A stretch of DNA of 7,691 bases from an uncultured Muribaculaceae bacterium. Lineage in GTDB: Bacteria; Bacteroidota; Bacteroidia; Bacteroidales; Muribaculaceae. Under the pieces are notes generated by a model. The model saw only the letters and a list, made by a program, of their open reading frames with translations. It was not told the DNA's origin and did not search any database. How positions within the stretch are numbered: the first letter of the stretch is position 1; every line of letters starts with the position of its first letter. This document shows, piece after piece, positions 1 to 5,752 of the stretch. The DNA is taken from positions 1 to 7,691 of the forward strand of contig CAJTMM010000052.1 in assembly GCA_910577465.1 (NCBI GenBank), in the 5' to 3' direction. A program made the position numbers and the translations under genes.

Positions 1-22
1 TGTGCTTTTGGCACAGCCTTTT
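1..22. terminator. Possible bidirectional intrinsic terminator, cut by the window edge
   Basis: Bases 1-5 (TGTGC) pair with 11-15 (GCACA) around the loop TTTTG. On the plus strand the stem is followed by GCC and then TTTT (19-22), the layout of a short rho-independent terminator. On the minus strand the hairpin starts 28 bases after the secDF stop, and the stem is preceded by AAAAGGC. If the bases just left of the window mirror this, the stem grows to eight pairs with a T-tract on both sides, which would terminate secDF and a gene converging from the left. Only half of the structure is visible, so this is an inference. Confidence 0.4.
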
Positions 23-42
23 CGGTATGGGGGTGTGGGGGA

Positions 43-2931
43 TTATGCTTTGGCTGCTTTGCGGCCGCGACGGGCGTCGGTGAGGTATGCCACGGGGGCT
101 GCCACGAAGATGGTGGCGAGGGTACCGATGACAACACCGAATATCATGGCGAAGGTGAACGAGCGGATGGCGTCGCCACCGAGGATGAAGATACAGAGCA
201 ACACAAGGAGTGTGGAAGCGGAGGTCATCACCGTACGGCTCAGGGTAGAGTTGATAGAGGCGTTGATGGTGGTGAAGAAGTCCTGCTTGGGATAGAGACC
301 CACGTTTTCGCGTACGCGGTCGAAGACTACCACGGTGTCGTTGATCTGATAACCAATCACGGTAAGGATTGCCGCGATGAACGACTGGTCAATCTCCATG
401 GCGAAGGGGAACACGCCCCAGAAGAGGGAGTAGAAGCCGATGATGGAGAATGCGGTGAATGCAACGGCTGCGAGTGCACCGAATGAGAAGGCGATGTTGC
501 GGAAACGTATGAGGATGTAGAGGAACATGGCGATGAGCGAGAGGATGACGGCTATGATGGCGTCGGTGCGCATGTCGTTAGCCACGGAGGGTCCTACTTT
601 CTGCGATGACATGATGCCGATGTTCTCGTTGGTGGTTGAGAAGTCGGCTTTGGACATGTCGCCAATCTCGCTCTTGAGACCGTTGTAGAGGATGTCGGTA
701 ATCTGGTCGTCGATGTTCTCTTCGTCGCTATCAATCTTATAGTTGGTAGAGATACGTACTTTGGTGTTGTCGTCGATGGTGATGACAGAAACCTGCGCGC
801 CTTCGAAGAGGGGGGCGAGCTGAGCCTGGAGCTCGTGAGTCTTCACGGGGTGGTCGAACTGAACGACGTAGTTGCGTCCGCCTGAGAAGTCGATGCCCTG
901 GTTCATACCGCGGAGGAAGAGTGAAGCCACAACGATGAGGGCGAAGATGCCGCATACGGTGAAGCTTATCTTGCGTGCTCCGAGGAAGTTGAAGTGAGCC
1001 TTGGTGAACATCTTGCGCGAGATAGCCGTGGTGAACGTGAGGTTCATGAAGGGCTTGGTCTTGGCAAACATGATGAATATCAGACGGGTCAGGAACACTG
1101 CGGTGAAGAATGAGCAGATGATACCGATGATGAGTGTGGTAGCGAAGCCTTTGATGGGGCCTGTACCGAAGAGGAGGAGGATGACACCGGTGATGACTGA
1201 TGTGAGGTTGGAGTCGAAGATGGCGGAGAATGCGTTGCTATAACCGTCGGCTATGGCTGTGCGGATGTTCTTGCCGGCACGGAGTTCTTCTTTGGTGCGT
1301 TCGAAGATGAGCACGTTGGCGTCGACTGCCATACCGAGCGCGAGCACAATACCGGCGATACCGGAGAGTGTGAGCACTGCCTGGAATGAAGCGAGGATGC
1401 CGAATGTGAAGAAGATGTTGAATATCAAGCCGATGTTGGCAATGAGTCCGGGGATAACGCCGTAGAAGAGCATCATGAATATCATGAGGAGCACGAGTGC
1501 CACGACGAATGACATGAAGCCGTCTTCAATAGCCTGCTGGCCGAGCGAGGGACCGATTACGGTGTCGGAGATGATGTCGACCTTAGCAGCCATCTTACCG
1601 GATTTGAGCACGTTGGCAAGGTCCTTTGCCTCGTCGGTGGAGAAGTTGCCGGTGATGGATGAGCGTCCGCCTTCGATCACATTGTTGACGCGGGGAGCTG
1701 AGTAAACCTGACCGTCGAGCACGATGGCAACCTGCTTCTCGATGTTGGCGGCAGTGATGCGTGCCCATTGCTTGGCAGCGTCGGGCTTCATGTTCATGGA
1801 TACGTAGTTGCCACCCTGCATCTGGTCAAATTCAGATGTAGCCGAGGTGACTACGTCGCCGCTGAGTGCGGGCTTGCCGTTGGTGGTCTTGAGAGCCACG
1901 AGGGTGTAGAGGTCGATGCGACGAGTGATGCCAGTGGCGGTGTCGGGAATCTCTACGGTCTGGGGTTTAACCTGCCAAGCGAGCTTGAGGTTGGAGGGGA
2001 GGAGACGCTTGGCTGCGGGTGAAGCTATGATGGAGTCGATAGCCGGACGGTTCATGGCAGTAGCCACACCGAGTTCGACGGGACCGACGTTGCCGAGCTG
2101 GAAGAAGAGTTCCGAGAGACCGCGACCGTTGGTGGTGGAGTCGGCGCGCAACGAAGCATCGAGCTGAGCGATGGCTGCGGCGAATTCCTGCACGGGCATG
2201 GTTTCGTAGAATTCGAGGTTGGCGGATGACTTGAGCAGGTCGCGGACGCGGTCGTGTTCCTTCACGCCGGGGAGTTCGAGAAGAATCTGTCCGTCCTTTT
2301 CAAGTTCCTGGATGTTGGGAGAAACGACGCCGAACTGGTCGATACGCGAGCGGAGCACGTTGGTGGAGCTGCTCACGCGGTCCTTGACCTCCTGCTTGAG
2401 GGCTGACTCGACAGCTTCGGGGCTGTCGCCGCGCTTAACCTGATCCTTGAACACGACAGAGAGGTCGCCTTGGGGGTCGAGGGCTTTGTATTCGCGGCAG
2501 AATATAGCCACATAGTCGTTGCTCTTGGTGGCGCGAGCCACAGAGTCGGCGTTGTTGATGGCTGTTTCGAAGTATGGGTTTCCATCGGCGTTTGCCATAG
2601 AACGTAGGATGTCAGGTACAGAAACCTGCAGTGTAACGTTCATACCACCTTTGAGGTCGAGGCCAAGGCCAACGCCTAATTTCTGAACCTGATTGTAGGT
2701 GTAGCCGAGCCAAACTTTTTCTTTAGCGATGGAGTCGATGTAGCTCTTGTAGGCTAAACGGTAAGAGTCGGAGCTTGCGTTGGTATCGCCTGAAAGTTGC
2801 TGCGCATAAGCCTCAGCCTTTTCTTCGTAGTGGTTGGAAACCAGTGTGAAAGAGATGTAAAAGAGGCAAATGAGAACCAAGAAGATAGCCAGAATACCAG
2901 CCACAACGCTTCCTAATTTTCCTTTTTGCAT
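43..2931 (-). CDS. secDF: Protein translocase subunit SecDF (SecD-SecF fusion)
   Basis: Inner-membrane accessory motor of the Sec translocon. It uses the proton gradient to pull secreted and outer-membrane proteins through SecYEG on the periplasmic side. The 962 residues hold a complete SecD followed by a complete SecF. SecD: first membrane helix at about 8-30, the GLDLKGG motif at 90-96, a large periplasmic head to about 465, and five more helices to about 620. Helix 4 carries GMAVDANVLIFE (533-544), where D537 matches the conserved proton-pathway aspartate. SecF: helix at 654-673, GIDFSGG at 679-685, a periplasmic domain to about 788, and five helices to about 947. YQIND at 861-865 and the SRT motif around R899 match the conserved SecF charged positions. 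Fusion is the usual form in Bacteroidota, and the length fits. The ATG is followed by a basic residue and a hydrophobic helix, and is preceded by an AT-rich leader. The stop is TAA. It lies 113 bases downstream of the sugar kinase gene and has its own promoter-like box, so it is probably transcribed separately. No defect is seen. Confidence 0.98.
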   Translation of the reverse strand: MQKGKLGSVVAGILAIFLVLICLFYISFTLVSNHYEEKAEAYAQQLSGDTNASSDSYRLAYKSYIDSIAKEKVWLGYTYNQVQKLGVGLGLDLKGGMNVTLQVSVPDILRSMANADGNPYFETAINNADSVARATKSNDYVAIFCREYKALDPQGDLSVVFKDQVKRGDSPEAVESALKQEVKDRVSSSTNVLRSRIDQFGVVSPNIQELEKDGQILLELPGVKEHDRVRDLLKSSANLEFYETMPVQEFAAAIAQLDASLRADSTTNGRGLSELFFQLGNVGPVELGVATAMNRPAIDSIIASPAAKRLLPSNLKLAWQVKPQTVEIPDTATGITRRIDLYTLVALKTTNGKPALSGDVVTSATSEFDQMQGGNYVSMNMKPDAAKQWARITAANIEKQVAIVLDGQVYSAPRVNNVIEGGRSSITGNFSTDEAKDLANVLKSGKMAAKVDIISDTVIGPSLGQQAIEDGFMSFVVALVLLMIFMMLFYGVIPGLIANIGLIFNIFFTFGILASFQAVLTLSGIAGIVLALGMAVDANVLIFERTKEELRAGKNIRTAIADGYSNAFSAIFDSNLTSVITGVILLLFGTGPIKGFATTLIIGIICSFFTAVFLTRLIFIMFAKTKPFMNLTFTTAISRKMFTKAHFNFLGARKISFTVCGIFALIVVASLFLRGMNQGIDFSGGRNYVVQFDHPVKTHELQAQLAPLFEGAQVSVITIDDNTKVRISTNYKIDSDEENIDDQITDILYNGLKSEIGDMSKADFSTTNENIGIMSSQKVGPSVANDMRTDAIIAVILSLIAMFLYILIRFRNIAFSFGALAAVAFTAFSIIGFYSLFWGVFPFAMEIDQSFIAAILTVIGYQINDTVVVFDRVRENVGLYPKQDFFTTINASINSTLSRTVMTSASTLLVLLCIFILGGDAIRSFTFAMIFGVVIGTLATIFVAAPVAYLTDARRGRKAAKA

Positions 2932-2991
2932 GTGAGTTAAAAAATAAGTATTGGGTTATTAAATTTTGTAATTAGTCGAATTTTCAGCTTG

Positions 2992-3027
2992 CAAATATAG
3001 CACATTCTTTTGAAAAAGTGCATAAAA
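2992..3027 (-). promoter_or_regulatory. Likely secDF promoter (Bacteroidota type)
   Basis: On the minus strand TATATTTG (2992-2999) is an exact match to the TAnnTTTG -7 consensus of the Bacteroidota primary sigma factor. About 20 bases further upstream, TTTTATG (3021-3027) is a weak stand-in for the -33 TTTG element. The implied transcript starts near 2985 and has a leader of roughly 55 bases that is very AT-rich next to the ATG. It lies wholly in the 113-base gap between the kinase and secDF. The -7 box is convincing; the -33 box is not. Confidence 0.6.
3000..3021. repeat. Imperfect inverted repeat inside the secDF promoter spacer
   Basis: GCAC at 3000-3003 pairs with GTGC at 3018-3021. Three further A-T pairs lie inside, with two mismatches, around a TTTG loop (3009-3012). 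It fills the spacer between the -33 and -7 boxes proposed for secDF, where a repressor operator could sit. It could equally be part of a weak terminator for the kinase gene, whose stop codon is 24 bases away, though no clean T-tract follows. The pairing is weak enough to be chance. Confidence 0.25.
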
Positions 3028-3044
3028 CGGTCGCAAAGGATGTG

Positions 3045-4157
3045 TTATAGGGGCGTTTTTCCTAATTTGTGCATACGGTCGGTTATGAATTCCGCCATTT
3101 GCGGGGTGTTTTGCTCGACGCTCTCGAGCAGGCGTATCTGTGCGCGTGTGCGGACAAGATTGTGCTCGGGGTAGGCTATCTTATAATATGTGTCGCCGTT
3201 GAGGTAGTCGGTGAAGAAGCGTACTGCCTGCATGTAGGGGAAGAGTGCTGCCGCGTAGGGGAGGTTTTCAATCTCGAGAGGGGTGAGGAATGCGGCTGCA
3301 GAAGAGAGGTAACCTTCGGTGAATGTGCGGAATATGTCCATGTTGAAGCTTACGCGAGAGAGGTCGGGGTCGTCTTCGGCACCGGTGTTGGCGGCAGTGC
3401 GCAGGAAGTCGCCGTAGTCGGAGAATATGTATGAGGGCATGACGGTGTCGAGGTCAATGACACAGAGTACGTGTCCCTGACGGTCGAACATCATATTGTT
3501 GACTTTGGTGTCGCAGTGACATACGCGCTTGGGCAGCAGACCTTGGCGGTGGAGCTCCTCGGCGCGGCACATGTCAGTGGCACGGCGCAGGAGGTCGTCG
3601 ATGATGTCGCGGTTGGCTTCGACGCGTCCGGCGGCATCGTCGCGTATGGCGTCGCGGAACTGTTGCAGGCGGAATTCCATGTTGTGGAAGTCGGGGATGG
3701 ATTCGGTGAGTGTGTCGGGGATGTCGACGAGCATTGCCTGGAATTGTCCGAATGCCTCGCCTGCGTGGCGTGAGTATTTTTCGTTGACGGTGTCGAATGT
3801 GTCGGCGTCGGGGATGAAGAGCATCATGCGCCAGTAGGATGTGCCATCGAAGTAGTAAGTCTTGTTTTCGTCATCCTTCAACGGGATGAAGGTGAGGACT
3901 TTGCGGTCGATGTCGGTGACGCCTTGGGCAATGAGTTTGCGGCGTATGTGTGCTGTGACTGCCATGATGTTGCGCTGGAGCCCTTCGACGTCGGTGAATA
4001 TGTGGTGGTTGATGCGCTGGAGGACGTAGTCGGGGGTGTCGGGGGACTGGGTGCGGAGAATGTATGTGTCGTTGATGAGTCCTGCTCCGAGGGGACGGAT
4101 GTCGGCGGGTGTGCCTTGAATCCGGAATTGTGCCACTATGGGTGAAATATGGTCCAT
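3045..4157 (-). CDS. N-acetylhexosamine 1-kinase-like sugar kinase (NahK/LnpB type, APH fold)
   Basis: A 370-residue kinase of the aminoglycoside-phosphotransferase fold. From memory it resembles Bifidobacterium NahK (about 360 residues) along its length, including YVLQRINHHIF (44-54), VRFFTDYLNGD (312-322) and YPEHNLVRTRAQI (329-341). NahK phosphorylates GlcNAc or GalNAc at C1 using ATP, feeding host-glycan amino sugars into UDP-sugar pools in the cytoplasm. Visible motifs are a nucleotide-loop-like GAGLINDTY (24-32), the catalytic loop HCDTKVNN (214-221) with D216 as the likely base, and the metal site IDLDT (234-238). There is no signal peptide. The ATG at 4155-4157 follows an AT-rich leader, and a promoter-like box lies about 43 bases upstream. 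Unlike the bifidobacterial lnp operon, no phosphorylase, epimerase or uridylyltransferase gene is adjacent here, so the substrate is not settled; another sugar or amino sugar is possible. Family assignment is firm, NahK activity is moderately likely. Confidence 0.85.
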   Translation of the reverse strand: MDHISPIVAQFRIQGTPADIRPLGAGLINDTYILRTQSPDTPDYVLQRINHHIFTDVEGLQRNIMAVTAHIRRKLIAQGVTDIDRKVLTFIPLKDDENKTYYFDGTSYWRMMLFIPDADTFDTVNEKYSRHAGEAFGQFQAMLVDIPDTLTESIPDFHNMEFRLQQFRDAIRDDAAGRVEANRDIIDDLLRRATDMCRAEELHRQGLLPKRVCHCDTKVNNMMFDRQGHVLCVIDLDTVMPSYIFSDYGDFLRTAANTGAEDDPDLSRVSFNMDIFRTFTEGYLSSAAAFLTPLEIENLPYAAALFPYMQAVRFFTDYLNGDTYYKIAYPEHNLVRTRAQIRLLESVEQNTPQMAEFITDRMHKLGKTPL

Positions 4158-4199
4158 GATATTATGTGTTTGTGTTTAGTTATTAAGGTGATTGTGGCA

Positions 4200-4229
4200 C
4201 AAAGATAGTGATTAATTAGGAATTAGAAA
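4200..4229 (-). promoter_or_regulatory. Likely promoter of the sugar kinase gene
   Basis: On the minus strand TATCTTTG (4200-4207) is an exact TAnnTTTG -7 box. TTTC (4226-4229), 18 bases upstream, is one base off the -33 TTTG element. The leader to the ATG is about 36 bases and AT-rich. The spacer and the -33 element fall within the heptamer repeat array at 4213-4254, so repeat changes here would alter promoter geometry. The box match is seen directly; promoter activity is inferred. Confidence 0.55.
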
Positions 4230-4254
4230 TGGGGAATCAGGAATTAGGGATGGG
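4213..4254. repeat. Degenerate heptamer array (GAATTAG on plus, CTAATTC on minus)
   Basis: Six consecutive 7-base slots keep the same phase. Slots 2 (4220-4226) and 5 (4241-4247) are exact GAATTAG. Slots 1 (TAATTAG) and 4 (GAATCAG) each differ by one base. Slots 3 and 6 have drifted and share an ATGGG ending. The array covers the last five codons and the TGA stop of the lipoprotein gene and continues into the spacer of the kinase promoter. It is in the same orientation as the copies at 5732 and 7605. Confidence 0.8.
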
Positions 4255-5652
4255 TTCGTGTGCGCCGAGTGCGGGTGCTGGTGGACGGGGGGTGCCGTAG
4301 ATGTCGGTGGCGGGGAGGGGGAGTGTGTTGAGCGCGGGGAAGGCTGCTTCGATGGCGGGGGAGAGTGGCTGCAGACGGTAGTCGAAGAGGTAGTCGGCGC
4401 GGACGGTGTAGAATAGCGGGTCCTGATTCCAGAGGATGTCGGTGAAGTGTTCGTCGTCGGTGCCGTCGCTGCGTATAAGGCATCGGCGGAGGTAGATTTG
4501 TGTGCCGTCGAGGTTGCCGGGTGCCATATCGGCGGAGCTTCCGTAGAGTATGGAGTTGGCGATGGTGGCTTGTGTGAGGGGGAGCCCGGAGGTGTCGGCG
4601 TTGTCGGGAGTGAGGTGTGAGAGTTGGATGAGTGCGCCGGTGATGGCAGAGAAGAGGTAGTAGTTGGAGAATGTGCAGTGGTTGAAGATGTGGCTTCCGC
4701 CGTGCAGTGCCACGGGTCCGGCTCCGGCTTCAGCAAATTCGGTGCCGACGGCGTGGATGGATGCGTGGCGGCTCTGGAGGACGTGGGAGTGGGCGTTGCG
4801 CAGACGGCAGTTGATGAGGGTGAGGGCGGGATGGGAGGCGTCGGAGTCGGGGATGGAGTCGAGGATGAGCCCGTGGACGGTGTTGCGTATGGTGGTGCAG
4901 GTCAGGCGGCTACCGGAGGAGGTGGAGGTGAGTGTGACGCCTTGCCACTGGCGTGACATGAGGTCGAAGGATACGCCTGTGATGACGTTGCCCTGGCGGT
5001 CGCCGCACATATCGACGGGAGCTTCGGGGGTGCCGTCGGCGATGAGTGTGCCGTGGACGATAAGGCGGGCATTGTCGTGGAAGTAGAGTCGCGATCCGGC
5101 TTCGATGGTGAGTGTGGTGCCGGGGGATACGACGAGGGAGTCGAAAATCTGTCGCGGACGGTCGGCGGTGAAGAGGGTATCGTGTGTGATGGTCTTTGCC
5201 CGCAGACGGTCGACGTCCTGTCCCTGCGCGGAGATGATGACCTGGGATGTGACACCGTTGGTGATGAAGCGTAGGGTGCGCTCGATGTCGATGGGGAGGT
5301 AGGTGCCGTTCTGGGGGAGGGTGACGGCGACGAATACGTAGATGGAGTCGTTGGGGCGAATCTCGATGTCGGAGAAGCTTGATCCGGAGAGACCGTCGAC
5401 GTTGAGCCGGAATATGCCGTCGGGGTCGTCGGCGAATGCTATTGAGCTTATGGATAGGATTTTATCGTGGCGGTTGTAGACGCGGAAGGAGTAGGTGGGT
5501 GTTGCCTGGTCGGTGAAGATGGTGCCGATGTGAAGGGTGTCGGTGGAGAATTCCGGCTGGTGGGCGGGTGATGTGGTGATGCCGTCCTCGATGCATGCGG
5601 GGAGTGATAGGGCGGTGAGTATAAGGATGATGAGTATGCGGATGGTTTTCAT
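4237..5652 (-). CDS. Lipoprotein with Ig-like domain, parallel beta-helix and choice-of-anchor-Q-type C-terminus
   Basis: A 471-residue envelope protein of unknown function. The N-terminus has K2, R5, a hydrophobic core and a lipobox ending LPAC, so C20 should be acylated by the lipoprotein pathway. E22 and D23 follow, which resembles the acidic export signals of surface-exposed Bacteroidota lipoproteins. Residues about 35-147 look like a beta-sandwich of the kind fused to bacterial surface proteins (FRVYN at 56-60, FRLNVDGL at 81-88). Residues about 165-395 have the short strands, recurrent NC/HC turns and small loops of a right-handed parallel beta-helix, a fold common in polysaccharide-binding or -cleaving proteins. 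The end (DPLF at 411-414, DYRLQPLSPAIEA at 424-436, GAHE at 463-466) matches the tail often called choice-of-anchor Q. No catalytic residues can be named. The reading frame ends PIPNS, where the last codons and TGA stop come from the heptamer array. It starts 92 bases after the terminase stop with no convincing promoter, so read-through from that gene is possible. Confidence 0.85.
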   Translation of the reverse strand: MKTIRILIILILTALSLPACIEDGITTSPAHQPEFSTDTLHIGTIFTDQATPTYSFRVYNRHDKILSISSIAFADDPDGIFRLNVDGLSGSSFSDIEIRPNDSIYVFVAVTLPQNGTYLPIDIERTLRFITNGVTSQVIISAQGQDVDRLRAKTITHDTLFTADRPRQIFDSLVVSPGTTLTIEAGSRLYFHDNARLIVHGTLIADGTPEAPVDMCGDRQGNVITGVSFDLMSRQWQGVTLTSTSSGSRLTCTTIRNTVHGLILDSIPDSDASHPALTLINCRLRNAHSHVLQSRHASIHAVGTEFAEAGAGPVALHGGSHIFNHCTFSNYYLFSAITGALIQLSHLTPDNADTSGLPLTQATIANSILYGSSADMAPGNLDGTQIYLRRCLIRSDGTDDEHFTDILWNQDPLFYTVRADYLFDYRLQPLSPAIEAAFPALNTLPLPATDIYGTPRPPAPALGAHEPIPNS

Positions 5653-5731
5653 GATTGATACAGTCAGTTTTAGTCAAGTGATTAACGAGAAGTGCGGGTG
5701 TATATTGTGATAAAGGTGACCAAGGGGTTGA

Positions 5732-5752
5732 GAATTAGGAAATTTTAATTGG
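5732..5752. repeat. Heptamer repeat at the 3' end of the terminase gene
   Basis: One exact GAATTAG (5732-5738) is followed in phase by two degenerate units, GAAATTT (5739-5745) and TAATTGG (5746-5752). The second and third units overlap the TAA stop of the terminase gene (5745-5747 on plus) and its final codon. The orientation is the same as at the other two sites. Alone it would be unremarkable; the matching four-copy tract at the other end of the gene makes it worth recording. Confidence 0.55.

Noticed and set aside
2969..2984. A single TAATTAG followed by GAATTTT between the kinase and secDF, resembling the heptamer
   Set aside because: The two units are not in 7-base phase, neither is exact, and the gap is AT-rich enough for chance matches, so it is not counted as a fourth heptamer site.
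4212..4736. Minus-strand frame of 174 residues overlapping the 3' part of the lipoprotein gene
   Set aside because: Its Ser/Pro/Thr/His-rich composition is a frame shadow; the other frame continues a beta-helix and ends in a recognised tail. Both frames happen to stop in the heptamer array.
4624..5086. Long plus-strand open frames opposite the lipoprotein gene
   Set aside because: They are rich in Val, Gly, Arg, Met and Trp as expected of the reverse strand of a GC-rich gene, lack recognisable motifs, overlap each other, and lie entirely inside a gene with clear domains.
5677..5685. AGTGATTAA shared with 4207-4215, upstream of both the lipoprotein and the kinase
   Set aside because: A 9-base AT-rich match; at 4207 it overlaps the kinase -7 box, but at 5677 there is no -7 box nearby, so a common regulatory site is not supported.
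5697..5723. TTG (5721-5723) with TATACACC (5697-5704) on the minus strand as a promoter for the lipoprotein gene
   Set aside because: The -7 candidate matches only the TA of TAnnTTTG and the spacing is short, so no promoter was called.
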